Origin: Brotaphodocola faecis
Lineage (GTDB): Bacteria > Bacillota > Clostridia > Lachnospirales > Lachnospiraceae
DNA length: 64,000 bases
Assembly: GCF_040096075.1 (NCBI RefSeq)
Contig: NZ_JBBMFJ010000007.1
Span: 47,624-111,623 of the forward strand
Direction of reading: 5' to 3'
Shown here: piece after piece, positions 35,382 to 42,998 of the stretch
How the letters are laid out: the number at the start of each line of letters is the position of its first letter
How positions within the stretch are numbered: the stretch's first letter is position 1
Translations under genes and position numbers: made by a program
Notes under the pieces: generated by a model
Databases searched by the model: none
The model's input: the letters and a program-made list of their open reading frames with translations, nothing else
Told to the model about the DNA's origin: nothing

Positions 35382-35417
35382 GCAATCTGAATTTACATCC
35401 ATTTTGAAATTGAATTT

Positions 35418-35447
35418 TGCAGTCCCGGTTTTCACCGGCCGGGGCTG
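35418..35447 (+). other. Intergenic hairpin between feoB and its Cys-rich partner
   Basis: GCAGTCCCGG pairs with CCGGGGCTGT around TTTTCACCGG-side bases. It could attenuate or stabilise the message between the two genes; there is no T run after it. Confidence 0.4.
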
Positions 35448-35468
35448 TGTTGAAAGAAGGGAAACGAA

Positions 35469-35633
35469 GTGTTAGCAGATATTATTGTAGTGGCCGTCAT
35501 CGCCGGATATTGTATCTATGTGATCAAAAAGCATCACGATCAGAAAAAGTCGGGCGGATGTACTGGAAGCTGCGCCGGCTGTGCGGGCTGTGCAAGCTGC
35601 CATCCTTCCACCCCGGATTCTAAAGTAAAATAA
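35469..35633 (+). CDS. FeoB-associated Cys-rich membrane protein
   Basis: A 54-residue frame starts at GTG 35469 after GAAGGGAAAC. It has one N-terminal helix (ADIIVVAVIAGYCIYVI), a basic turn (KKHHDQKK) and a Cys-rich tail (GCTGSCAGCAGCASC). This is the FeoB-associated Cys-rich family found directly after feoB in many Firmicutes; it may bind iron or reduce it at the membrane. Too short for usual ORF calling but clearly genuine. Confidence 0.85.
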   Translation: MLADIIVVAVIAGYCIYVIKKHHDQKKSGGCTGSCAGCAGCASCHPSTPDSKVK

Positions 35634-35640
35634 CAAATTT

Positions 35641-35669
35641 CAGAAGGGCAGTGTCGCTGCCCTTTCTGT
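35641..35669 (+). terminator. Terminator after the feo operon
   Basis: CAGAAGGGCAG pairs with CTGCCCTTTCTG around TGTCG with one bulge. The T run is inside the 3' arm, so efficiency is uncertain. Confidence 0.5.
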
Positions 35670-35679
35670 AAAAAGCCGA

Positions 35680-35695
35680 GTTAGCAACTACTAAC
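35680..35695 (+). promoter_or_regulatory. DtxR-type operator upstream of the Fur-like gene
   Basis: GTTAGCAACTACTAAC has the 16-bp pattern of the feo and flavodoxin operators and is almost identical to the site at 32303. It lies 25 bp before the start codon of the Fur-like gene. Confidence 0.65.
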
Positions 35696-35720
35696 CAAAA
35701 CAACCAAAAGGAGGTACTTT

Positions 35721-35996
35721 ATGTCAGCTGAGGCAAAAAAAGGATTTATTATTTCTGAACTGAAGAAGAATGGCTGCCGGATTACCAGCCAGAGAAAACT
35801 TTTGATTGATGTGATTTTGCAGGATGAGTGCAGCTGCTGCAAGGAAATTTATTACAAGGCAGCAAAACGTGATCCAAGTATTGGTATGGCTACCGTTTAC
35901 CGCATGGTAAAGACCCTGGAGGAAGCAGGACTGATCCAGAGAAAGAACATGTACCGCATTGATTACGGCATGGGTGAGAATATGGCATTTGCATGA
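35721..35996 (+). CDS. Short Fur-family-like DNA-binding protein
   Basis: The 91-residue protein matches only the N-terminal winged helix of Fur (NGCRITSQRKLLIDVIL, MATVYRMVKTLEEAGLIQR). It ends soon after RIDYGMGENM, so the C-terminal metal-binding dimerisation domain of normal Fur (about 140-150 residues) is absent. A CSCC cluster at about 37-40 replaces the usual HXXA/D region. The stop is a normal TGA with no obvious downstream remnant, suggesting a distinct short family. AAAAGGAGG is a strong ribosome site. Neighbours and operator tie it to iron control. Confidence 0.75.
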   Translation: MSAEAKKGFIISELKKNGCRITSQRKLLIDVILQDECSCCKEIYYKAAKRDPSIGMATVYRMVKTLEEAGLIQRKNMYRIDYGMGENMAFA

Positions 35997-36060
35997 AGTG
36001 ATGCCGGTGATTTCACGGAAAAAGGAAGCAAAAGCTAACTTTTAGCGGGGAAAAACCGTG

Positions 36061-36104
36061 AAAAGAGTGGTTAATGAGAAAAAATATCATTAACTGCTCT
36101 TTTC
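36061..36104 (+). terminator. Terminator after the Fur-like gene
   Basis: AAAAGAGTGGTTAATGA pairs with TCATTAACTGCTCTTTT (one wobble) around a 9-nt A-rich loop, followed by CTGCCTTTATT. Confidence 0.8.
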
Positions 36105-36212
36105 TGCCTTTATTAAGAAATTTTATCAAAAAAGCTCTTGAAATTTAGAAATCAATGCGTTAGAATACCCGTTAAACAAAAAAATAAAATACTTATGAGG
36201 AGGAATCCAATC

Positions 36213-36533
36213 ATGTTAAACGTTTTAAAAGCATTAGATGTTAAGAAATCTGGAATTTTTGCAGCAGGTGTTCTGTTCGGTACCGCAGGTGTTAAGATTC
36301 TTGCAAGCGAGGACGCTAAGAAAGTTTACACCAACTGCACCGCAGCTGTCCTTCGCGCAAAGACATGCGTAATGAATGTAGCAGCAAGCGTACAGGCTAA
36401 CGCAGAGGACATCCTGGCAGAGGCTCAGCAGATCAACGAGGAGCGCGCAGCAAAAGCAGAGGCTGCAGCATTCGCTGACGAGGCAGCAGAGGCTGAGGAG
36501 ACCGCGGCAGGGGAAGAGACCGTAGAAGCATAA
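36213..36533 (+). CDS. DUF6110 family membrane protein
   Basis: The 106-residue protein begins with a short basic segment and one hydrophobic helix with small-residue spacing (GIFAAGVLFGTAGVKIL). A second, weaker amphipathic stretch follows, then a long Ala/Glu-rich helical tail (EDILAEAQQINEERAAKAEAAA) to the acidic C terminus. This is the DUF6110 pattern seen next to P1B-type ATPases in anaerobes. AGGAGG precedes ATG 36213. It may be the small membrane partner of the ATPase 200 bp downstream. Confidence 0.75.
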   Translation: MLNVLKALDVKKSGIFAAGVLFGTAGVKILASEDAKKVYTNCTAAVLRAKTCVMNVAASVQANAEDILAEAQQINEERAAKAEAAAFADEAAEAEETAAGEETVEA

Positions 36534-36603
36534 TCTCAGATTATTTACCAGACAGAGACAAAGGTCAGAAAAAGCATGCTCTCTGTTTTGAAAAGGAAGC
36601 AGG

Positions 36604-36638
36604 AAAAGGGATGCATGATCATGTTCTGCATCCTTTTT
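36604..36638 (+). terminator. Terminator after the DUF6110 gene
   Basis: AAAAGGGATGCA pairs with TGCATCCTTTTT around TGATCATGTTC. Confidence 0.75.
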
Positions 36639-36733
36639 CATTGCCTGAAATGGCTTAAATGCGTTGTTTGGCGCACTTATTACTGATAGAAAACGTTACA
36701 AAAACAATTTCGTAACGAAAAGAGGAATACACC

Positions 36734-38824
36734 ATGAAATTTGTGATCAAACATGAGATCCGCGGAAGAATCCGTGTTCAGATCCTGCAGGGCCGCATGA
36801 GCATTGAGCAGGCCGATACCCTGCAGTATTATTTTAACGCAAAACCATACGCTATTTCCGTAAAAGTACGGGAACGCCTGAGTGAAATCGTCATTCATTA
36901 TGATGGTGACCGGGAAACGGTTGTTCATGATTTACAGACATTCTCCTATGCAAAGGCAGAAGTGCCGGAGTCCTATATCCAGAATTCCGGACGTGCCTTA
37001 AACAGCGAATACTGGGAAAAACTGATGACACGCGTCATTATGCGTGCAGGAAACTGTCTGTTCCTGCCGGCTGGTGTGCGCGCCGTCATCACTTCCGTAA
37101 AATCCGTAAAATATATATGGAAGGGAATCTGCACGCTGGCAGCCAGAAAGATTGAGGTTCCGGTTCTGGACGCAACCGCCATTGGCGTTTCTATTATCAG
37201 AAGTGATTTCGATACCGCGGGTTCTGTGATGTTCCTGCTTGGTATCGGTGAGATTCTGGAGGAGTGGACCCACAAGAAATCTGTGGGCGACCTGGCCCGC
37301 AGCATGTCCTTAAATATCAGCAAGGTATGGCTGGTGAGCGATGGACAGGAGGTTCTGGTTCCGACCAACACCATCCAGAAATCGGATCTGGTACGCGTTC
37401 ATATGGGCAATGTCATTCCGTTTGACGGCGAGGTGACAGACGGTGAGGCTATGGTAAACCAGGCTTCCTTAACCGGTGAGTCCGTTCCGGCAGAAAAAAC
37501 TGCGGGCGCTACCGTTTACGCAGGAACCGTAGTAGAAGAGGGCGAGATTACCATCCGCGTCAAAGAAACCGGTGGCTCCAGTAAGTTTGACAAGATCGTG
37601 ACCATGATCGAGGAGTCGGAAAAGCTGAAGTCTTCCCTGGAGGGCAAGGCAGAGCATCTGGCAGATACCCTGGTTCCTTACAGCCTTCTTGGTACCGGCC
37701 TGACCTGGCTCATCACCCGCAATGCCACCAAGGCACTGTCTATCCTGATGGTGGACTTCTCCTGCGCCCTGAAGCTGGCTATGCCGATCTCCGTACTGTC
37801 TGCAATCCGTGAAGCCAATATGTACGACATTACGGTCAAGGGCGGCAAGTATCTGGAGGCTATGGCTGAGGCAGATACCATCGTCTTTGACAAGACCGGT
37901 ACCCTGACCAAGGCTCAGCCGACCGTGGTTGATGTGGTTGCGTTCAATGACATGACCAGTGACGAACTCTTACGTATCGCAGCATGTCTGGAAGAGCATT
38001 TCCCGCACTCCATGGCCAAGGCTGTGGTAGACGCGGCAAAGAAGAAACATCTGGTTCACGAGGAGCTGCACAGCAAGGTAGAGTATATTGTGGCCCATGG
38101 CATTTCCACTACACTGGAAGATAAGATGGGAGACAAGAAAGCCATCATCGGCAGCGCCCATTTTGTATTCGAGGACGAAAGCTGCACCATCCCGGCTGGA
38201 AAGCAGGAGCTGTTCGATTCCCTTCCGCCGGAATACTCCCACCTGTACCTGGCTATCGATGGCAAACTGGCCGCAGTCATCTGCATTCAGGATCCACTGC
38301 GTGAGGAGGCCCGCGATGTCATTGCTTCCTTAAAAGAGGCTGGCATCAGCAAGGTTGTCATGATGACCGGAGACAGCGAGCGTACCGCTAAAGCCATTGC
38401 GGCCCTGGCCGGTGTGGACGAGTATTATTCCGAAGTTCTGCCGGAGGATAAGGCAAGCTTCGTGGAGAAGGAGAAGGCTGAGGGCCGCAAGGTCATCATG
38501 ATCGGCGACGGCATCAACGATTCTCCGGCACTTTCCGCAGCAAACGTAGGCATTGCCATCAGCGACGGCGCGGAACTGGCAAGAGAGATCGCGGATGTGA
38601 CCATTGGCGCGGACAATCTGTATGAGGTAGTAACCTTAAAGCTTATCAGCAATCACCTGATGGAACGCATTCACTGGAACTACCGCACCATCGTAGGCTT
38701 CAACGCAGGCCTCATTGCGCTGGGTGTTCTGGGCGTACTTCCGCCGGCAACCTCCGCACTCCTGCACAATACCTCCACACTGCTCATCAGCTTAAAGAGC
38801 ATGCAGAACCTGCTTCCGGAATAG
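36734..38824 (+). CDS. P1B-type metal ATPase with SCA motif (FezB-like)
   Basis: The 696-residue P-type ATPase has TGES (247-250), DKTGT (386-390) and MIGDGINDSPAL in normal order. The membrane metal site, usually CPC or SPC, reads SCALK at 343-347, and the P1B HP dipeptide region reads PHS (424-426). The N terminus has a degenerate HMA-like domain with GRIRV and no CXXC, so copper or zinc specificity is unlikely. These traits recall the P1B-6 group, which includes ferrosome protein FezB. An inverted repeat CGTTAC/GTAACG (36694-36717) lies just before the gene. Iron transport is inferred from these traits and neighbours. Confidence 0.85.
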   Translation: MKFVIKHEIRGRIRVQILQGRMSIEQADTLQYYFNAKPYAISVKVRERLSEIVIHYDGDRETVVHDLQTFSYAKAEVPESYIQNSGRALNSEYWEKLMTRVIMRAGNCLFLPAGVRAVITSVKSVKYIWKGICTLAARKIEVPVLDATAIGVSIIRSDFDTAGSVMFLLGIGEILEEWTHKKSVGDLARSMSLNISKVWLVSDGQEVLVPTNTIQKSDLVRVHMGNVIPFDGEVTDGEAMVNQASLTGESVPAEKTAGATVYAGTVVEEGEITIRVKETGGSSKFDKIVTMIEESEKLKSSLEGKAEHLADTLVPYSLLGTGLTWLITRNATKALSILMVDFSCALKLAMPISVLSAIREANMYDITVKGGKYLEAMAEADTIVFDKTGTLTKAQPTVVDVVAFNDMTSDELLRIAACLEEHFPHSMAKAVVDAAKKKHLVHEELHSKVEYIVAHGISTTLEDKMGDKKAIIGSAHFVFEDESCTIPAGKQELFDSLPPEYSHLYLAIDGKLAAVICIQDPLREEARDVIASLKEAGISKVVMMTGDSERTAKAIAALAGVDEYYSEVLPEDKASFVEKEKAEGRKVIMIGDGINDSPALSAANVGIAISDGAELAREIADVTIGADNLYEVVTLKLISNHLMERIHWNYRTIVGFNAGLIALGVLGVLPPATSALLHNTSTLLISLKSMQNLLPE

Positions 38825-38943
38825 GGATGCAATTGAGAATCTTTTCTCATATATAAAAGAACAACTTTCTGAAACTACTGGACTTGCATGGAAATATCGT
38901 TTATGATAATAGTAATTCCCTTATGGGGACAGGAGGTTGTTGT

Positions 38944-39309
38944 ATGCACGAATCAGGGGAAAACTATCTGGAAACAATACTGATGATCAAAGAGAAGAAA
39001 GGAGTTGTCCGTTCCATTGATGTGGCGCGCACGCTGAATTTCAGCAAGCCGAGCGTCAGCAGGGCCATGGGCCTTTTAAAAGACCAGGGGTTCATTTCCA
39101 TGGAACAGGGCGGTGACATCCAGCTGACGGAGGAGGGCATGGCCAAGGCTAAGTCCATCTACGCGCGTCATCTTCTCCTGACTGCTTTCCTGCAGGAAGT
39201 AACCGGTGTTTCCGAGGAACTGGCCGAGGAAAATGCCTGCCGTATGGAACACATCCTGGATCAGGAAGTGGTCGATGGGATCAGCAGTTATATGGAAAAA
39301 AGAAAATAA
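38944..39309 (+). CDS. DtxR-family metal-dependent repressor (short form)
   Basis: The 121-residue protein has the DtxR/MntR winged helix (SGENYLETILMIKEKKGVVRSIDVARTLNFSKPSVSRAM) and dimerisation region (HLLLTAFLQEVTGVSEELAEENACRMEHIL) with candidate metal ligands His, Glu and Cys. It lacks the C-terminal SH3-like domain, as does MntR. ATG 38944 follows AGGAGG. It is the best candidate to read the GTTAGC palindromes at the feo, flavodoxin, Fur-like and GTPase promoters. Confidence 0.9.
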   Translation: MHESGENYLETILMIKEKKGVVRSIDVARTLNFSKPSVSRAMGLLKDQGFISMEQGGDIQLTEEGMAKAKSIYARHLLLTAFLQEVTGVSEELAEENACRMEHILDQEVVDGISSYMEKRK

Positions 39310-39317
39310 ACATTATG

Positions 39318-39347
39318 ATATGCCGGGCGTGAGCTGCCCGGCATATT
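39318..39347 (+). terminator. Terminator after the DtxR gene
   Basis: ATATGCCGGGC pairs with GCCCGGCATAT around GTGAGCT; only TTG follows, so it is a stem with a weak T run. Confidence 0.6.
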
Positions 39348-39381
39348 GACATTCTGTGCGTTTTGTGACAGAATGGGAAAC

Positions 39382-39397
39382 GGTAGCGGCTACTAAC
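39382..39397 (+). promoter_or_regulatory. Possible DtxR-type operator upstream of the COG0523 gene
   Basis: GGTAGCGGCTACTAAC matches the operator at 35680 at 13 of 16 positions and lies 60 bp before the first COG0523 GTPase gene. Confidence 0.45.
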
Positions 39398-39456
39398 GGC
39401 CGCGTATTACAGAGCATAAAGGAATATAAGGAAAAGAAGGAAAAGAAGGGATCATC

Positions 39457-40707
39457 ATGACAAAGATTGATATTATTTCCGGCTTTTTAGGAGCAGGAAA
39501 AACTACATTTATTAAGAAGCTTTTACAGGAGGCCATCAAGGGCGAGCAGGTTGTCCTCATTGAGAACGAGTTTGGCCAGATCGGTATCGACGGCGGTTTC
39601 TTAAAGGATTCCGGCATCGAAATTCGTGAGATGAACTCCGGCTGCATCTGCTGTTCTTTAGTCGGTGATTTTGGCAAGTCTCTGGAGGAGGTACTGACCA
39701 AGTACAAACCGGAGCGCGTGATCATCGAGCCGTCCGGCGTAGGCAAGCTGTCCGACGTTATGAACGCAGTGCGCGACGTGGCTAAGAACCTGGATGTGAA
39801 GTTAAACAGCGCAGTGACCATTGTAGATGCCACCAAGTGCAAAATGTATATGAAGAACTTTGGTGAGTTCTTCAACAACCAGATCGAGAATGCCGGTACC
39901 ATCGTTATGAGCCGTACCGATGTGGCAGATTCCAAGAAGGTTCTGGCAGATGTAGATTTACTGCGTGAGCACAACAAGGACGCAAGCATTGTGACCACCC
40001 CGATCGATCAGCTGACCGGCGCACAGCTCTTAGCACTCATCGAGAAGCCGGATACCATGATGGAAGAGCTGTTAGCCCAGGTGAAAGAGGAGCATGCGCA
40101 CCATCACCATCATGACCACGACGGACACTGTGGCTGCGGCTGTGAGGACCACGACCATGACCACGAGGATCACGACCATGACCATGAGGAGCATGAGCAT
40201 CATCATCACCATGACCATGATGATGAGTGCGGCTGCGGGGATCATGACCACGAGCACCACCATCATGACCATGATGAGGACCATGACCACGAGCATGAGC
40301 ATCATCGCCACGATCATGACGATGAGTGCGGCTGCGAGGATCATGACCATGAGCATCATCATCACGACCATGACGATGAGTGCGGCTGTGGCTGCCATGA
40401 CCACGATCATCACCATCATCATGCAGATGAGGTATTCTCCAGCTGGGGTCTTGAGACCATTGACGCAGTGAACAAGGATCAGCTGACTGCCATTCTGGAG
40501 GAGCTGGCCTACGGCAACGAGTACGGCGACGTTCTCCGTGCCAAGGGCATGCTTCCGAGCGAGAAAGAGGGCGAGTGGTACTACTTCGATATGGTTCCGG
40601 AGCAGTACGAGATCCGCACCGGAGCACCGGATTACACCGGTAAGGTATGTGTCATCGGTGCAAACTTAAAAGAAGATGAATTAAAGAAAGCATTCGGCAG
40701 AAACTAA
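39457..40707 (+). CDS. COG0523 (CobW/ZNG-type) GTPase with giant His/Asp/Cys-rich insert
   Basis: The 416-residue protein has the G3E GTPase domain: P-loop GFLGAGKT (9-16), IENEFGQIGID, and the metal-site GCICC with Cys63, Cys65 and Cys66. Residues 211-323 are an insert made almost wholly of His, Asp, Glu, Gly and Cys, with about four imperfect repeats around HDHDDECGCG and ten Cys. The CobW C-terminal domain follows at about 325-416. Such proteins deliver zinc or other metals using GTP; the insert should store or sense many ions. It is followed by a second, divergent COG0523 gene. Confidence 0.92.
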   Translation: MTKIDIISGFLGAGKTTFIKKLLQEAIKGEQVVLIENEFGQIGIDGGFLKDSGIEIREMNSGCICCSLVGDFGKSLEEVLTKYKPERVIIEPSGVGKLSDVMNAVRDVAKNLDVKLNSAVTIVDATKCKMYMKNFGEFFNNQIENAGTIVMSRTDVADSKKVLADVDLLREHNKDASIVTTPIDQLTGAQLLALIEKPDTMMEELLAQVKEEHAHHHHHDHDGHCGCGCEDHDHDHEDHDHDHEEHEHHHHHDHDDECGCGDHDHEHHHHDHDEDHDHEHEHHRHDHDDECGCEDHDHEHHHHDHDDECGCGCHDHDHHHHHADEVFSSWGLETIDAVNKDQLTAILEELAYGNEYGDVLRAKGMLPSEKEGEWYYFDMVPEQYEIRTGAPDYTGKVCVIGANLKEDELKKAFGRN

Positions 40708-40724
40708 CTGCCCGGATAGAAGGG

Positions 40725-40757
40725 GGAAGGCGCCGGCATGAGACCGGCGCCTTCCTG
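40725..40757 (+). terminator. GC-rich hairpin between the two COG0523 genes
   Basis: A perfect 12-bp stem GGAAGGCGCCGG / CCGGCGCCTTCC surrounds CATGAGA and is followed by TGAAAAAAG rather than T. It may be an mRNA-stabilising hairpin or a weak terminator. Confidence 0.5.
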
Positions 40758-40783
40758 AAAAAAGAAAAGGACAGGTACAAAAA

Positions 40784-41734
40784 ATGGGACCAATGATTGA
40801 CGATGAAGTAACGCCGGTATTTCTGATCAACGGATTTTTAGAGGCAGGAAAGACCGAATTTTTATCCTTCACCATGGATCAGGATTACTTCCGTACGGAC
40901 GGAAAGACCCTTCTGATCGTGTGCGAGGAGGGTGACACCGAATACGATGACGCGCTCTTAAAAGATACGAAGACCTCTGTTGTCTACGTGGACAGTCTGG
41001 ATGAGATTACCCCGGACCGCCTGACCGAGCTGGAGCTTTTGCATCAGCCGGAGCGTGTGCTGATTGAGTGGAATGGCATGTGGAACCAGGATGATTTAAA
41101 GCTTCCGAAGGACTGGACCATTTACCAGCAGATCACCATCATCGACATGTCTACCTTTGAGCTGTATGTGAAGAACATGAAGTCACTGCTCAATGCCATG
41201 GTGAAGAATTCAGAGCTTATCATCTGCAACCGCTGTGATGGAATCGAGGATCTGGACCGCTATAAACGCATGCTCAAATCCATGAATACCAAATGCGATA
41301 TCGTATTTGAGGACGAGAATGGTGAAATCGACGAGATTTCTGAGGAAGATCTTCCGTATGACATGAAAGCCGATGTCATCAAGATCAGTCCGGAAGCATA
41401 CGGCATCTGGTATATTGACTGCATGGACAAGCCGGAGCGTTACAAAGGCAAGGTAGTGGAGTTTACCGCTATGGTCATGAAATCCTCAAACTTCCCGAAA
41501 AACTACTTTGTTCCGGGACGTATGGCCATGACCTGCTGCGCGGAGGATATGACCTTCCTGGGTTATATCTGTAAATCCAAAGAAGCCCGCAATCTGGAAA
41601 CCAGACAGTGGGTAACCGTGCGCGCGCGGGTTGAGATCGAATACTGGCAGGATTACAACGGCGAGGGTCCGGTGCTTTACGCAGAGGAAGTGGTACCGGC
41701 TGAGCCGATCAAGGATGTCGTGCAGTTCGGATAA
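40784..41734 (+). CDS. Divergent COG0523 GTPase with TIGR03943-like C-terminal domain
   Basis: The 316-residue protein begins with a modified G3E P-loop (INGFLEAGKT), then lacks the CXCC metal motif: the equivalent region reads VCEEGDTEYDDALL. An NRCD motif stands for NKXD. The last 110 residues are not CobW_C; PGRMAMTCCAEDMTFLGYICKS followed by VTVRARVEIEY resembles the C-terminal part of the TIGR03943/YcgQ proteins that pair with YcgR permeases. The fusion suggests a role at the membrane in metal handling. It has its own ribosome site and follows the first GTPase by 76 bp. Confidence 0.8.
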   Translation: MGPMIDDEVTPVFLINGFLEAGKTEFLSFTMDQDYFRTDGKTLLIVCEEGDTEYDDALLKDTKTSVVYVDSLDEITPDRLTELELLHQPERVLIEWNGMWNQDDLKLPKDWTIYQQITIIDMSTFELYVKNMKSLLNAMVKNSELIICNRCDGIEDLDRYKRMLKSMNTKCDIVFEDENGEIDEISEEDLPYDMKADVIKISPEAYGIWYIDCMDKPERYKGKVVEFTAMVMKSSNFPKNYFVPGRMAMTCCAEDMTFLGYICKSKEARNLETRQWVTVRARVEIEYWQDYNGEGPVLYAEEVVPAEPIKDVVQFG

Positions 41735-41810
41735 AAGGAGTTATGGTTCCGATGGTGTATGTATGCACACCGGATGATACTTGCATGGAAAAGAAGATAA
41801 GGCATAAAAG

Positions 41811-41853
41811 AAAAAGGAGTTTTGCGGACAGAATACGCAAAACTCCTTTTTGT
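41811..41853. terminator. Bidirectional terminator
   Basis: A perfect 16-bp stem AAAAAGGAGTTTTGCG / CGCAAAACTCCTTTTT encloses GACAGAATA between convergent genes. Confidence 0.9.
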
Positions 41854-41862
41854 AATCGTCTG

Positions 41863-42801
41863 TTATTCGATGGTGGTTCCGGCCTTGCCGTTTACAGCTT
41901 CTTCCGCTTTGACCATGGTGGTGATGATGGCACTGCGGCCTTTGCCTGCCTTCAGGAAGGAAAGGGCTGCGTCAATCTTCGGCAGCATGGAAGAGGTGCC
42001 AAACTGGCCTTCCTCTGCGTATTTTTCCGCTTCTTCCACGGTCATGTGGGAGAGCGGGATCTCGTCTGCTTTGCCATAGTTTAAGGAAACCTGCTCTACG
42101 TCGGTGAGGATCATGAGCACATCGGCATCGATCTCTTTTGCGAGAAGGCCGCTGACTAAATCTTTTTCAATGACAGCGCTGGCGCCGCGCAGCTCACAGC
42201 CCTGCTCCATAACCGGGATACCGCCGCCTCCGCAGGAGACAACGATCTGGTCAGCGTCCATGAGGGTACGGATGGTGTCGATCTCGACAATGCCGACCGG
42301 CTTTGGCGCGGACACGATACGCTGCCAGCCTTTGCCTGGAACTTCTGTCACATAATTGCCTTTGGCTTCCTCAGCGTCTGCTTCTGCCCGGGTCATGTAA
42401 CGGCCGATCTTTTTCACCGGATTGTAAAAGGATTCGTCATATGGGTCTACCATGACCTGGGTGAGGACGGTAGAGACTGGTTTATAGATGCCTCGTTTTA
42501 ACAGGGCAGAACGGATGCCGTTCTGAAGATCATAGCCGATGTAGCCTTGGCTCATAGCTGAGCAGACGGACATGGGCGCCGGGGTGTAGCCCTCGCCCTC
42601 GTGGTTGGAACAAAGTTCATTCATAGCGGTGTGGATCATGCCGACCTGAGGCGCGTTGCTGTGGACAACAGCGACCTGCCAGCCATTCTGGATGAAATCT
42701 GCAATTAATTTTGCGGTAGCAGCCACGGCTTTTTTCTGCTCCGGGAGATTGGTACCCAGGGCATCGTGACCAAGCGCCATAACAATTCTTTTCTTTGCCA
42801 T
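41863..42801 (-). CDS. arcC: Carbamate kinase
   Basis: The 312-residue enzyme makes ATP from carbamoyl phosphate and ADP, or the reverse. It has the amino-acid-kinase family pattern: ALGHDALG (normally GGNAL), VVHSNAPQVG, IVSCGGGGIPV, and KDLVSGLLAKEIDADVLMILTDV. ATG 42801 follows AAGGAT on the minus strand; an upstream extension is rejected. No arginine deiminase or purine-catabolism gene lies next to it, so the carbamoyl phosphate source is unknown. Confidence 0.93.
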   Translation of the reverse strand: MAKKRIVMALGHDALGTNLPEQKKAVAATAKLIADFIQNGWQVAVVHSNAPQVGMIHTAMNELCSNHEGEGYTPAPMSVCSAMSQGYIGYDLQNGIRSALLKRGIYKPVSTVLTQVMVDPYDESFYNPVKKIGRYMTRAEADAEEAKGNYVTEVPGKGWQRIVSAPKPVGIVEIDTIRTLMDADQIVVSCGGGGIPVMEQGCELRGASAVIEKDLVSGLLAKEIDADVLMILTDVEQVSLNYGKADEIPLSHMTVEEAEKYAEEGQFGTSSMLPKIDAALSFLKAGKGRSAIITTMVKAEEAVNGKAGTTIE

Positions 42802-42905
42802 ATGATCGAATCCTTTCTGTATGTAATTGGGGATAATTCTGTTTGCGCAGCGTGTCAATCGTAACATATGCACAACAGTGTTTGCGTTCATTATAGTGTT
42901 TCTGC

Positions 42906-42935
42906 TTGAAAATTGCAACCGGTTTATGGTATAGT
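42906..42935 (+). promoter_or_regulatory. Promoter of the CPBP-glycosyltransferase pair
   Basis: TTGAAA (42906-42911) and TATAGT (42930-42935) are 18 bp apart, about 64 bp before the CPBP gene. Confidence 0.5.
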
Positions 42936-42998
42936 GAGAGGGTTATATCAGAATGTATGCTGATGTAAAAATAGAAAGAAAATTTATGGGAATACCCT

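Noticed and set aside
40087..40430. CRISPR-like periodic repeats
   Set aside because: The periodicity is codon-level low complexity within a protein gene, without uniform repeats and unique spacers.
40037..40627. Long antisense and alternative-frame readings across the His-rich COG0523 insert
   Set aside because: They are low-complexity mirror images of the CAC/CAT/GAC tract in the real gene, with no ribosome sites or families.
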